In this document: positions 22,769-35,732 of the stretch, piece after piece
Layout of the letters: each line of letters starts with the position of its first letter
Position numbering within the stretch: the stretch's first letter is position 1
Assembly: GCA_001414345.1 (NCBI GenBank)
Contig: LLCB01000042.1
Coordinates: 186,001-250,000, forward strand
DNA from: Hymenoscyphus infarciens
Taxonomy: Eukaryota; Ascomycota; Leotiomycetes; Helotiales; Helotiaceae
Direction: 5' to 3'
DNA: 64,000 nucleotides
Position numbers and translations under genes: made by a program
Notes under the pieces: model-generated
What the model was told of the DNA's origin: nothing
What the model saw: the letters and a program-made list of their open reading frames with translations, nothing else
The model's database searches: none

Positions 22769-25700
22769 GAGTTTTGTGGATAGGGGAAGATGGTTTGGGT
22801 TGTTGATGAATTGGGAATGCTGATGAAAAATTGAAGGGGAAACAGTACGTCAGAAGGAAAAAAATGTCGTTCATTTTGGTATACATGCCTTTTGGAAGTT
22901 AAAACCAGAGAAAGAAATGGGCTAAATGCATCAAAGATGCTTGTCTATCAGTAAGCAATGACAAGACAGGACAGAACATATTTTTCTTGCACGCGTTTAT
23001 TTACAGTTATAAGATTGAGGGAGACGCATGATAAAATAGTCAGCCTTTAGAATTAACAAACTTGCTTCTTAAAGAATGGTAAACAAAGGTTTTTGTCTAT
23101 CCACCAAACAAACGCCTTACCCAATCCTCAATTCTCTAAAATAAAGCCTCGATAGGTTGAGTACATAAACAAAAGCGAGCGACTAAATGTTCACGTACAC
23201 GAATTTTCACCGGTTTAGCGAGCTCCCCCTTTCCTCCAAACTTCGGAAATGGAACACATGACTTCCTGGCGAGAGTGCTTAACGAGTACATGAATTTGAA
23301 GTCAAGTGTGGGAATGAGCGCTTCTTGATGTTTCAGGGTGTCTTGATCTATGGGGGACTCACAAGGGGAAAGTGCTGGCCCACTGCTGGGGGAGGGCTGA
23401 CATGAGATGGAGGACGTAGTTTTGATATATGAGTTGCGATTTCAAACGATAAACACGGTGGTGCGGAAGAAGAGAATCAACGCTTGGCATCTTCCTCGCT
23501 GGAACTGCAATAGTTTCAAATTCATGCAGTACTTCTTCGAATTCGAAGTACGAAAACATATAAATTGGATGATGAGTAGCTTCGAATATTTCTATTCTCT
23601 ATAATTCAAGAACGGGGTGCACAAAGTCGAACTACCCCAAAAGCTCGAATGTTGTAAGAAAATATATTCTTTATATTAGTAGATTACAAAATTCAAGGCA
23701 ACTCCTCAATGTCAAACTCTCCCTTCCCAAGTCAAGAAGAAATCATACCTAGCACATTCAACCTCCCTCTCCAAATACCACCAAGTCCCAAGTCATAAAG
23801 GCGAATCCACAGCCTCGCAGCCTCGTCAAAAGAGACTTGAACTTTGATTGGCCATCAGAAGTGCAAAAACAAATACCCCTGCAGCCTCCATCGGCTCCCA
23901 CCTCGCCCTTCTATCAACCCTCATGCCGCCTTTACACGCCGCTTTACAGCCCCAAAACGACGCTAACAGAAGCTAGCCAGCATCCCTGCCTGACCCTGGT
24001 CCGTCAACACACGCTAGCAAAAGCACGCCATCGAACCCTTGCTGCAAGTACTTTGCCACCCGGCCTCCTCTTGTTTTTTTGGAGGGGCACGACTGCCTGA
24101 TTATAGCGGATTTTTTGGTGAATTGAAAAGAACTGCTCGTAAATGGAATTAAGGTGGCTGGGAGGGAAATTACAAGATTGACACCGTCAAGCAGCTCGGG
24201 GGATTGAGTAGCGAACCTGCCACCTTCTTTTCCTTGATGGAAGCTACTGGAAATTCGGATAAGTGAGTGAGTGAATGTTTGGGATGAAGTTCAGCTTTTG
24301 GGTATCAAGGTAGATTTGGGGTAAGAGGGAGAACTTGTAATTTATTCAGATTCTTGATGGTGTAGATTCACTGTAGAAGGAGCAGAAGAAGTAATTTGAT
24401 ATCTTCAATGAGAACTTGCAACTCTCCACGGTGAGTTGGAGGAAATTGCGAATGTGACAGCTTCAAATTGAGGTACTCCATTTGCTGTGGTGGATCTTGG
24501 AGCACATTGTGATAATTGTAGCTCGTAGAAGGCTCATTGATTTAATCTTGTCAGAAGTAAAAGGGGGGTTAGCTATTCAATGGACTACGTAGGCTCTTTT
24601 GCAAGTTGGAGGGTCGGTTGGGGATGGACAGCAGCTTGTGAGGCCTATGTAATGTAGACAAAGTAATCGAACTCTTTTCAGTTATAGCTCTTGATGTGTT
24701 TTCCAGAGAAGCCTGTTATTGCAGAAAGGACTTGGAATAGCTTTTTATTCCATGGAATGAGCGGAGTTCATTGCTCGTGAACTGAGGGACTTGTCACATA
24801 GAATATTTTCATGAACTTGAAATTTGGCTATCCTGAAAACCATCTTTGGAAGCCAAAGCATCAGTAGAGTCTTGGAAGTGGTGAAAAAGTACTATGTTCC
24901 ACCTAAGAAACCTTGTTAGAAGGACAAAATGGCATCACGAGTGGCATCAAAGTCTTCATTTCTTGACGTCCTCAAACGCCAGTTGTGACTGGCAGACATA
25001 CTCTGCAACACCAGAAACCCTTTCGCGAACTTGGATGCTTGGAGGACTCAAAGTGACCGCTTCGAATATCATGAACCGTTACTTGCAGATCTTTCGGTTT
25101 CCAAAGATAAATAATTTTGAATTATATCCTTCGTTGCTTAGCGGATTCAGCTTTTCCCTTTCCATATCCATATCTCGCATTCCCTGAAGAGTTCAATAGC
25201 TTGGGATTTGAAATCCTCAAGCATTGCCCTTCGTACATTCCTTCTCTCTATTACTTCAGTTACTTTGGGGCAATTGTATCCATTCTCCGAGGTAATTTGG
25301 AAGAATCTTGAACTCGAACTTAACCTAGGTTCTTCTAAACATTCCCGGAAAGTGAACTTAACCTAGGTTCTTCTAAACATTCCCGGAAAGTGAACTCAAC
25401 TTCCTTACTTCTTTGTGATAAATTTTTAAAAGATTATATGACACTAGAAATATGTTCATAAGCACGAGTTTTCACAATCTATACCATTCGTTTCAACAAT
25501 AAGAATCAATTCTCAAAAAGGTAGGTTATACAGTATCCATAATAACAACTTCTCCAGTTATATCCTCATTCTACTCTTCTTCTTGAAACCCCGTAAAAGC
25601 CCATGGGATATGTGAATATGCTTGGCTGAAAGTTCGGAAAAATTTGAAGACGGAGCAAAACTCGAACATCGAACCCAAGTTCTTCATCTAGACGAGATAA

Positions 25701-27328
25701 CTTGGACAAATAGCCATCCTCCATGGAAGCAAGAAAGGTACGACAGGACCAAATAACAAGAGTAAGACCACTCAGCTTTCCTGCTTCCAAATGCCACGTA
25801 CGTACTTGGAAAAAATTTAATTTGCAATAGAACATTTCACAAACAGCAAAAGAATCAACACTCAAAACACAGTTCAACACCTTGGGCTTCAAATTCGTGG
25901 TAGTGTACGATGATAACATGAAGGTCATCCTGAGCAATGGAAGCCATGAAGAAGAAAGATCAGAACAAATCCAGGAACTCTCAATAACCCCCGTCACGAC
26001 GAGTAGAGACGTGGAGCCTGGTAAAAAGTCAAGAGGGTCACAACCCAGGACTTTACTTCCCAAATCAAGATACCATGGAACCCCAAGACTACCATCATCT
26101 AGAAATTCAAGACCAAAGCAGTTCCTCCGACCTCCCTCTCCAAGAACAAGAAAGAAAAATAATTAATGTCCAAATATCAAGGTCTATCTCGACTCTCTGA
26201 ACTGACCTCCAAAACTCTCGTAACGGAATCCAAGAACATCTATGACTCAAAAGGCATCGCTCTACAAACGCCTCATTTCCCCTCCCTTCTATGAAATAGT
26301 CTAGGATAAATCAAGAATCTTTTTCCAGAAGACCTACTTCATCATTCTCCTCAACCATATAGAACAATATTCGTAACTGTACAATATCTACTAGAGTAGC
26401 AAAGTATAATTTACTTGAAGAGTAAGCAAAAACACCACGTGGAGCTCTTGAAATTCTACAATGGAAACTTTGCCAACCATCCCGGAAAAGGAACCGAGAG
26501 TTAAGAGATGAAAGGCATAAACAGCCTTAGACCAAGTTTCAAGTTCTGGAAATACCACCAACCAAACATTGTGATTGATAACACTTGAAGGCAGCTCAGT
26601 TGAATTTGAAATTGCGAGTCTACACTCTCTAACTATACATTGCATTCTCCGCGATTTAGAGAGACCACCAGAGCAAGAACATCATGCGTTGAAGAAGTTT
26701 TCTGGGCCAGCTCTCGAGTAATTACAAATAGCAAGGGCAGGTTCGCAACGGCAAAAAAAGCTTAAGGTAACTTCAAGCAATGGCAATATGGGGTTCAGTA
26801 GAACGGTAAGAGAATAGCTGAAGGTAAAGATTTGAGTGGCAATGGCAAGGCTTTCAGCACAGAGATTAGTTGACGTGAGGTAGAAAGACGAGCAGCAGGA
26901 TTGGGGCTTCAGCAAAAGTTATCAAAAAAAGCACCCGGACTGGGACCTGGGAATGGCCCTCACAAAGTCACAAATTTAGCGGATCTGTGATGCTCAGTCA
27001 CCCCATCGAGATTCCAAGCAGTGTAAGCATACCAGCAAAGTATGGACCTCAAGCCTCCCAGGAATTTTTATCTCAACGACCTGTATAAAATCTGCGAGCG
27101 AGGGTTTGTGATCGAAGGTTCTCTCGGCTCAATCTGAAATCGCATAGCATATTGGAAGATCAAAAAATGGTGTTAGCGAACTTTGCTATGTTTCTTCGGC
27201 GATGTAGAATAGGATACAAGGACCCAATCCGATGCTACTCCTTGCCCATTCATCTCAGCCATTCCGACCACGCAAAATCCACCTTCCCACGCCATATGCC
27301 CAGATGAAGAAGAATCGTTGTAGAACAT
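22769..27328. other. long gene-free region between convergent genes
   Basis: The 4.6 kb between the stop codons of the 2H phosphoesterase and eL42 genes contains many short frames on both strands, none with a domain or a convincing spliced continuation. The base composition is normal and CA/TG are present, so it is not an RIP tract. It includes a 38-bp tandem duplication at 25316-25391. The length is unusual for a convergent gap and leaves room for a non-coding RNA or a decayed gene. Confidence 0.4.
25316..25391. repeat. tandem duplication of a 38-bp unit
   Basis: Two perfect adjacent copies are seen, each beginning GAACTTAACCTAGG (the first copy starts GAACT at 25316) and ending CCCGGAAAGT. 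A partial third start, GAACTCAAC, follows directly. Being identical, the copies must be recent. Confidence 0.9.
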
Positions 27329-28075
27329 CTAGAAAACCAGCGCAGCACCCTTGGTCTTCTTGTCACCACTGTAGAAATAAGTTAGTCACGGCCTCCAAAC
27401 CAACCCCAGATTCGTGGTCCACCCCGAGAAGAACGTACCCAAGTTCGAAATGCTTGCATCTCTTCAACGCCAATTGTGCCTTTGTCTTGCATGACGTGCA
27501 CTCCAATCTCAACACGACCTTCTTCGTTGTCTTTGCCTTCTTGTGGAAAACGGGCTTTGTCTGACCACCATAACCGGATTGTTTACGATCATAACGACGC
27601 TTTCCTTGCGCGAAAAGGGAGGCCTGGGGGAAATTCGAGTCAGGGATTTCTTCGTGAATGGGGAGAGAGTTCCAAGTACCTTTCCTGCCTTGTACTGAGT
27701 GACCTTGTGCTGTGTGTGCTTTCTGCAGTCCTTGCCCTTGCAGTAGGTACGTCTGGTCTTGGGTACGTTGACCTGTGAGGGGTATGATGTTAGCCTTCAT
27801 TCAGACTCTCGTGTGTATTCCATCTTCGGCGATCTTGAGCTTCCGCAATTCCTCGTCGACCGACATGAGCTCCATCGAAAGCGCGGTTCGTAATTTCTGT
27901 TATCTTCGATTCGCGGATCGATGCTGAGAATTCGAGGTCGTGGTTAATGTTTCGATGGGCGAATGTCGCGCTCCTCAATTTCGATGCCCCTCATTCCATT
28001 TCAATCCATCTTCGATCGCGATAACCTCCATCTCCCCTTCTTGACAACCTGCAAAAGAAATAATGCGCCTACCAT
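27329..28075 (-). CDS. RPL42: 60S ribosomal protein eL42 (L44/L36A)
   Basis: The model joins 28075-28073, 27772-27680, 27623-27439 and 27368-27329. It gives 106 residues, exactly the family length. The sequence contains [34 protein letters not shown], the zinc-ribbon cysteine pairs (C-x4-C near the N-terminus and LECTSCKTK), and ends GAALVF. eL42 sits in the E-site region of the large ribosomal subunit. The first exon is only the ATG, followed by a 300-nt intron; an intron right after ATG is also found in yeast RPL42 genes. Residue 56 is Pro in QTKPVF; changes at this residue confer cycloheximide resistance in yeasts, so this allele predicts sensitivity. The position of exon 1 is inferred from the ATG-GTAGGC donor and is the least certain part. 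Confidence 0.9.
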
Positions 28076-29683
28076 TTTGACTGGTTTTCTGCCGTTGGTC
28101 GTAGAGAATTTGTCGTTAAATTTTTGTTCTCGGCGTCAAGGTATTTTGAGAATTCCTAAGTTGTGCGCCTAAGCGATCGAAGGGATGACCGTAGTCACGT
28201 GTGAGGAAAGTGGGTCCAGCTTTCTTGAAGGCAAGAACGAAGGACCTCTACAAAGTACCATTCTTTCTCGTGTTTCATTCTCTTAATAAATAGTTGGCCT
28301 ACAGATATCTATTCAAAAACTATCGCTTTGGATTAAGTTGAGTACCCAAAATCGCGATCACCGTGCACCTGACCAAGAACACCCCCAGTTTGTATCAAAA
28401 TAAGACAGTTGTCACTCTTTGTCACCTTGAGAACAAGGTTGGAATGATCACATATATTCCGATGCAGCATTTCTCACGAATTTAAATTGACTTCTAGATA
28501 TTTAGGTACGGCTTTCCCTCTTACCGGGTTAATTCCAAGGGCGTTGAGCCAAAGCTACCAAGAGCAGAATACCTTCCGCCATTGTGTGCGACGAAGACTC
28601 GGAAAACCAAACCAATTCTTCTAAATGACTAGAAAAACTGGGTTTGTATTTAACTTCATTCTCCTAGAAGGGCAAGCGCAAGGGGACGATTCCTGCAACC
28701 CTGGTGCTACCCGCTTTGTGCAACAGATCGATAGGAGAACGTTTTGATGCAAGTAAGACTCGTCTTGCCAAATTCATATCCGACGGTTATTTTCTCTTCC
28801 AACCAGTTGTTAAACATGTTTCTTTGCTAAATGGTCAAGCTGTTAAATAAGTCCAAAGTCCAAGGTTAGCACTCGAGGAATCCTCCATTCTAATTGGCAG
28901 ACAAAAGGCTTAAACCAACAAGAGTCCAACAGAATGAATTTGTCAATCCCATCAGTCCAGTCTTCAACCCTCATCCTCATCCTCCAACATAGACAATCTT
29001 TTGCCAAAGCATGGAATTATCCACATATTATTCTGTTGGTTTGGCATTGCCGGATCTGTGCTTGTCAGACTTCTCCAACCAAATTTCGGCACAAACTCCA
29101 ACGAATCGGTATGTGGATTTCATGTCAGAAATACGTCCCCAAGTACCGCGTCCTTTGGCAAGCCCTCAGGTCTTGTTATTGTCTCTGAAGTTCGAGAGCG
29201 ATGCAGTCTTCGGTCGTACTAGAAATTTCTTTCCGTGTCCTCCGAGTTCGAGTCCAATGTTCCCATTACATGTCCAACATTCCCGGACCATTTCCATGCC
29301 GGCAGAAAGGATCGAATTGGGGCAGGACACAAGCACATAAACACGAAAAGGATGTGCCACCCAGCCGCAGAGCGACAGCTTTGATGTGTTTGAAAGAGTC
29401 TTGAAGCATATATACTCAGCCAATGAACTTACGGCAATTCCTGGCCCCTCGTCTCAGCTACCCGGTAGCTGCTCCCGTCGCTCGTCACCACACTTCCCCA
29501 AACTTACTCGCATTTGGGAATGCCATACAATCCAAGGACCCAAGACCATCTAGGCGCAAACATGTTGCGCCCGAGGACTTAATGCACGTGTAAGCTTTTC
29601 TGCTTGTCTCCTTCACTTTTACCATCTTTCTCTTCCAACCTTCCTTTTCTCTTCTCACCTCCAACACGGAGGCTCCTTTCACG
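28076..29683. other. divergent intergenic region between eL42 and P450
   Basis: This 1.6-kb region separates two divergently transcribed genes, so it holds both promoters. The last 100 bases before the P450 start are C/T-rich. No gene, repeat or RNA gene is supported. Confidence 0.5.
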
Positions 29684-31747
29684 ATGGCCTCAATTATTGC
29701 GATCACTGCCATTGGGACCGCCCTGTGGTTGGTCTACTCAAATGTCACCGGCTTGAAGAAACATATCGCTGCTGCAAAACGATCCGGTCTGCCCTATGCA
29801 ATCGCGCGTAAGTCTACTGACCTTTTTCTTGACGCGATTCCCACTGACCAACCTGCAGCTATTACGCCGTTCAATGTCTTTTGGCTTGTGACATCCAATT
29901 TTTGGATTCCGTTGCTGAAGCTACTACCTACAGCATGGACTGCTGGTTGGTTAACGTATGCCATCCTCCTATTCCCCCGCGGAAATGCTAACTCGCGGAC
30001 AGACTCCACCATACGAATTGGATGTGGACCATGCTCTACGAACCCGTCAAGAAGGAAGGAGAGATAAAGTTGATAGTCGCCCCTGGGGGTATATACGTTT
30101 GGGTCACGAATGCGGAAGCTATAAATCAAATCACATCGCGGGGCGCAGCTTTTCCGAAGCCACTCGAATCTTATAAAATAATGGAAATCTTTGGGAGGAA
30201 CATAATATCGTTGGAGGGACCGGATTGGAAAAGACACAGGAAAGTCACGTCGCCGGGGTTCAACGAGAAGAATAATGTTTTGGTTTTCTCCGAGTCTTGC
30301 GCGCAAACACAGGGTATGCTCAGAAAATGGTTGGGTCCGGATGGCGCGGGAAACAAAACGATTACTGAGGTTCCGGAGGACACCATGAGGTTGACGTTAC
30401 ATATTATTTCCAGAATTGGATTTGGCGTACGGTTACTTTGGGATGGAGAGACGCCGAAGGAAAAATCAAGCGCGCAGGATGCGGTGTACAGCAGCAATAC
30501 CCCATCCGGAGAGCATACAATGAGCTTCGAGCGGTCCTTAAATGTACTCCTCGAGCGAATGCTGATGGTATTACTGATGCCAAAATGGATTTTGAGTGAG
30601 TAAAGAATTGCTTCTTTCAGAAGTCGAATACTGATTTCAAATAGGTCGTCTCCCATTCCACTCAACCAAAGAAGCATATCAGTCATTTGTGAATTGGGGC
30701 CAGTATATGAACGAATTATTCGCTCAGAAAGTCATCCAAGCCCGTGCTGGTGAAACAAGCAGCGAAGGAATGGATATCATGGGATCTCTTGTCAAAAGTT
30801 CTTATGGCCAAGACGATGGATCTTCAAACAGCAAGGCCGGGAAAGCGCAACTTTCTGATTCGGATATTCTTGGGAATGCATTCGTCATGATAGTTGCTGG
30901 ACACGAAACAACCGCGAACTCCATCCACTTTTCTCTCACAGAATTGGCCATCAATCCCAAATCTCAACGTCTGGTACAGAAAGAAATTGAAAGCATTTTT
31001 GGGGACAAGGAACCAGAGATATGGGATTACGAATCTACTATCAACTCACTTCTTGGTGGAATGACTGGTGCTGTTTTATACGAAGAGCTTCGTCGAATGC
31101 CTCCCGTCATCTCCATTCCAAAATGTGTTACTGACAATTCGGATCAAGATATTACTGTTGAAGGAAAGAAATATACCCTGCCGGCTGGAGCGCGAATAAT
31201 GCTGAATACTGTCGGTGTGCAAAGGAGTCCGAGATACTGGCCTACTCAACCATCCAAAGAAACTGATCGGGAAGATGACCTTGACGACTTCAAACCAGAA
31301 CGATGGTTCATCAAAGCTAACGAAAATGGCAAGCAACAAGTCGATGGCGGTGATGCAACTGAGCAAGATGAATTCGGAGGCTTCACAGGAGAGAGTTCTC
31401 ACTCTAAACTATTCCATCCCGTCCGGGGCTCATATCTACCATTTTCTGATGGACCAAGATCTTGTGTAGGACGAAGATTGGCACAGGTGAAAATCATGGG
31501 GATTCTAGCTACCATCTTTCAGAAATATTCTATCGAGTTGGCTGTTGATGAGTGGGCTACGGATGACGAGGTTCTGAAAATGTCCCAGGAGGAAAAGAGG
31601 GCTGTTTATAAGAAAGCGCAAGAGAAGGCTCGACAGACGTTGAGGAGTGCTAGTCCACTTATTACGCTGAAGATTCAAGGGCCGGGGTTTGTACCGGTTA
31701 GGATAATGAAGAAGGGGGAGGAGAGGTTTGTGAATTTCATAGATTAG
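29684..31747 (+). CDS. cytochrome P450 monooxygenase
   Basis: The model joins 29684-29807, 29859-29955, 30003-30595 and 30645-31747, with introns of 51, 47 and 49 nt and consistent phases, giving 638 residues. This is about 100 more than usual. A hydrophobic N-terminus (SIIAITAIGTALWLVY) anchors it in the ER membrane. Signature motifs are the I-helix AGHETT (356-361), the K-helix ExxR in YEELRR (418-421), a PERW segment (FKPERW), and the heme loop FSDGPRSCVG (538-547), with Cys545 as the iron ligand. Extra length comes from an acidic linker (ETDREDDLDD), an insert after PERW, and a C-terminal KMSQEEKRAVYKKAQEKAR segment. No biosynthetic neighbours are evident, so a role in secondary metabolism is not supported. 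CYP family and substrate are unknown. Confidence 0.92.
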
Positions 31748-32195
31748 ATGTAGATTGAAATGAGTAAATATCCAATGATACATACAACCAAGTTTCTTCT
31801 TAATGATAATTGTGACATGCTTGGTGTCTCGTATGTAGGCACACTTGGATCTGGATACTAACAAGCTCCATGCCAGAGTATCTTCATTGCAGTAGCTCTC
31901 TCAAAGCCTCTCCTGAATTGGAAGAATACGAGAAAATGAAAGTGTGTATACCATCAATTTGAATGACAAAGAGGCTATTGTTTACATCCAATCGCGTGGC
32001 CCCACTGGTCCTCCAAACGGGTTGTTGACATCCCCAAACCCCAGCTGTGCAGCTCTCTTCCCCCACATTTCCGTACACACAACTCCCCTTGCCTCAATAC
32101 ATCAACATTCCTCAAAACAAGCCACAACCCACAATCTCAGCCAAACCACATCATTCAAGTCGCGTAATCGCCCGCTATCTTTTGCATTCTTCACC
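31748..32195. other. short intergenic region
   Basis: This 448-bp gap separates two genes on the same strand. The part just before 32196 is rich in C and A (CAACCCACAATC-type), typical of a compact fungal promoter or leader. No gene is seen. Confidence 0.5.
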
Positions 32196-33380
32196 ATGTC
32201 TGGCGTATCATCCTGGCTGCAGAAAATGCGCAAAGCCGAGCTCATCGAGCTATGCGACCACGTCGACTTCAAGGAGTAGGAACCATTCCCAACGCGCGCG
32301 CATACTCGAGCGCTTTTTTGATCCAGGACTAACGATTGTCGCAGTTACGATGGATTAAAGAAGACCGAAATCGAACTCGCCCTCGATGAGTACCTCACCG
32401 AAAACGCCGACCAGTTCTTGGGAGACTCGCGCCTCGACTCATATTACAAGAAGGAGAGAAGAGGAAACCACTCTCCTGTAAAGAGAGAAAGCGCCTCGGT
32501 GATCTCTGATCTCGTGCCCGCAAGCAAAGCGATCAGGCGCAGAACTACAAGAGCTACGGAGGATTTCTTCGCTGCGACGTGAGTTCTCACCACCAGACAC
32601 GCGCTTCATGCGCGTCATGCGAAAAGACGAGAAGCCCCAACTAACAACCACAACAGCGACGATTCCGAAGTCGAACCAGCAGCCACTCGCGCGCGTTCAG
32701 CCCTCACTCGCACACCAGCACGCTCCTCCGCCCTCTCCTTCGCATCCAACGTCCCTCTTCCCCCCTCCCCGGCCGTCGTAGCCGACGCGATCGACCGCCG
32801 AACAGCAGTCCTCCGCTCCAAAGTCTCAACCGCCTACACCGAGTCGGGAATCATAGAAACCACCCAAGCAACCCGGGACTCGCTCTCCTCACTCGTCGCG
32901 ATCCAAACACTCATTCACTTCTTCGAGATCTTCAACTTGCGAAAGGAGATTCTCCCCAACAAATGGCTCTTCACAATCCCCGCCTTGGATATCCTTGGTT
33001 CAAGCGATTACCCCGTCGCAGCGCCTGATCTCTTTCTCCTTCTTACTTCTTCTTTTTGGGGACCGGCTACGCTATGGGCGTTCACAAGTCTGTTTATCCC
33101 CCTCACCGCGTCTTACTTCTTCAATTTAACAAGTAAGCCACACGCGCGATCGGGTCATGGACAGCAATTCGCGTATACCTTTGATCCTATGACTTATAAC
33201 CTCGTCAAGGCATTATTGTCTTTCGCGGTTTATGGACAGGATATTACGTTTGGAGGATTGGTGGATTTGGAGTATGTCGCGAGGATTAACTCCGCGTTGT
33301 ATGGGGGCTGGGCTGGGCCGATTGTTGGGAGTGGGATTGGGATGTTGCTTTCTGTTTATGAGGCTATTATTAAGAAATAG
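32196..33380 (+). CDS. conserved fungal protein with SAP/HeH-like N-terminus and C-terminal membrane segments
   Basis: The model joins 32196-32275, 32345-32578 and 32657-33380 (345 residues) with consistent phases. Residues 1-45 (WLQKMRKAELIELCDHV then YDGLKKTEIELALDEYL) look like a helix-extension-helix or SAP-like fold, a DNA- or chromatin-binding module found in inner nuclear membrane proteins such as Src1/Heh1. A basic, Ser/Arg-rich linker follows (KAIRRRTTRAT). The C-terminal half has hydrophobic stretches at LLLTSSFWGPATLWAFTSLFIPLTASYFF and around the GPIVGSGIGMLLSVYEA end. The layout suggests a nuclear-envelope or ER membrane protein, but this is inference from architecture. I do not recognise a named orthologue. 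Confidence 0.75.
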
Positions 33381-34670
33381 AGGGGCTTGCCTCGTTATTT
33401 CTTGGTGGAAGCTTGATGAAGGGAGGTCGTTGGAAGTTTGAGCTTCAAAACTCGGATTGGGATAGCATGTTTTAAAGTACATAGCGTACATTTGGCATTG
33501 ACAGCGGGAATGGTGGGAAGGGGGAGGAGATTCAATTCTTCGCTCTTGTGCTGGCACGATGATTTCCTGGATGGGTGATCATGGGAAAGGCGTTAAGGCG
33601 TATCGGGTATTACGATGTGGATACCAATTGTTTTTGTTACTTTTTCCTTTTCCCTTTTATACAACCCGAACTCTGTTTGGGTTTGCGCGTTTGGGGTCGT
33701 TGGTTTTTTTGGTGGTGTTGTTATGTGTATATGAACTCTTCTTAGGGGTTTTGGTTGATACTCTTTTTTGAATGGAGGGATGGATGGATTGAAGGCAAGC
33801 CTTGGCTTGGGGCTGCTTTTGGGTTTCAATAGGTTTCCGATGAATGAACAATTTCCACACTGAAATAAGAGCAGAGATAGCGGTGGTTTTTCGAGATTTG
33901 ATTCCAACTTACCCACTTTAGTGGTTAGCAATGGGTGCTGGTGTGACCTCGCGTACTTTGAGCTAGGTTTGGAGACTTGAGAGCACTGTGTTTGGACAAG
34001 TCTTGAAGTTCTTTTGATGTGCTTCTGATGTACTATTTTCTTTAATCCCCTTTACAGCCAACGCATTTTTCTGATCCTAGGATTATTTGAAGCAAAGTTC
34101 AAGTCCCATATGTAAGTTGTGTTTGTAAAACTTACTCTCTCCAGCCATCTTCAAGCGTCCAAATTCTACTGTCCAACGTACCTCTTTCAAAGGGTAGTAT
34201 TTCGGCCATCAATCATCTATCTGCCCAGCCTCCAAAGAACAAAAGTTACTTTTATGCTCACGATTCTAGTTCGAAAGTAGCTTCTGCGAAGAATTACAGG
34301 CATTAATTAGTGATGTAGAGAGCACCTAGCTACAACTCAATTTCCAATGTTGTTTTAACAGGCATCTTGGTTGTTTTATCATACTGAAGTGTGGAGATTT
34401 TTTATGGAGAACTAGAGGAGGACTTCCTCTCGACGGAGTATAATTCATTAGATGGGTTCAACCCTACAAAAGCCCATTACAAAATAATAGAATCTATCAA
34501 TTAAGGTATGAGAAGATTCAAGTGACAAGATCTCATTTCTCCCTTCCCCACCTTGAAAACTTATCACCACACCATGTTAACAGGTCCTCTTTCTACAATT
34601 CCATGAGGTATCTACTCTCAAATTACCCACAGTCTTTTTTCTCTCTTCCAAGGGAAGGTTTCATATATTT

Positions 34671-35128
34671 CAGTGTGAGCAATGAGTAGAGTAGAGTAGA
34701 GTAGTGGTCACTACTCTACTCTACTCATTGCTACTCGAGTAGTACTCTTGAGTAGTGGAGTAGCGCGGCCCGAATCGGTCCGGACAGACGGAGTGGCGTT
34801 TTGGGGCTTCCGGCGGCTTAAGCGAGATCTTTTTTCTACTCTATCTACTACGTAACTTCTTTAATAATAGTCTTAATAGATTAGGTGTTAATTGTATAAT
34901 TATGAAAAGAAACTTCTTTAAATATAACTACTATTATTACTAATAATAAGCTTTATAAGTTTTATAAATACAAGCATATAAATATTACTAAGACTACTTA
35001 AGACTACTCGACTAGTCTTAAGTCACTACTCTACTCTACTCATCTGACCCGCTACTTATACTCTACTCTACTACTCAAGAGTACTACTCGAGTAGTAGTG
35101 AGTCTTAGAGTAGTTTGTGTTCACACTG
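34671..35128. mobile_element. non-autonomous element with nested inverted repeats (MITE-like)
   Basis: The outermost ends CAGTGTGAGC (34671) and TTCACACTG (ending 35128) are near inverse complements. Inside them a 33-bp inverted repeat, 34731-34763 and 35063-35095, matches at 32 of 33 positions and contains CTCGAGTAGTACTCTTGAGT. The left end also holds its own hairpin of GAGTA/TACTC units (34679-34732). The core (about 34830-34990) is AT-rich and poor in CA/TG. No transposase frame is present. CAGTG-type ends are compatible with the hAT superfamily, but I could not see a clean 8-bp target duplication. Confidence 0.65.
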
Positions 35129-35702
35129 TTCATAATTATTAACCTCAGACCCAGCGTTAATCTCCCACTTCCGTAATCTAATCCAATTCCACTCCAAATC
35201 CACTTCCACTCCAAATCCACTTCCACTCAAAGCTAAACCCACTCCAAATCCACTCCAAATTTATACAGACAGCCAACAAACTCCAAATCAACAGCGCAAA
35301 AACGCAAGAGAAACATCAAGTCAAAAAGAGTTAATTCAATAGACGATCAAGAAAAGATCAATAAGTAACAAGACCAAGACCACGACAAAACAAGCAAGCG
35401 CAAAGCTCCTAATTCAAACTCCACTACAACAACTCTCACAAGTAACATCAGAGAGTCGAACAACACTCTAAACACACCAACCACCACGCCTAGCACAAAC
35501 CCCTCTCTTTCCAAGAAACACAGAAGAGTCTAAAACCCCTCCACATTTGCTCACAGAAAAAGTAATAAGAATATCTAGAAGAAGAACAAAAAAAACGAGA
35601 GAGAGATATAAATACAAATACGTAGATAAAAAGCAAGTTTCTCAAAAGAAGTACCTACCTAAAGAACGCTCATATAAGAGTTTAAGAGTTTACATTCTCA
35701 CA

Positions 35703-35732
35703 GAAGTTAGAAGTTAGAAGTTAGAAGTTAGA
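35703..35732. repeat. short tandem repeat, AGAAGTT unit
   Basis: About four copies of the heptamer AGAAGTT occur in a row in intergenic DNA. Nothing suggests a function. Confidence 0.7.

Noticed and set aside
25566..26063. Minus-strand frame of 165 codons in the long gene-free region
   Set aside because: No family is recognised, an overlapping frame of similar quality exists on the other strand, and no splice partners were found.
29684..31747. P450 as part of a secondary-metabolite cluster
   Set aside because: Its neighbours are a ribosomal protein and a membrane protein of probable nuclear-envelope type. No backbone synthase, transporter or cluster regulator lies nearby.
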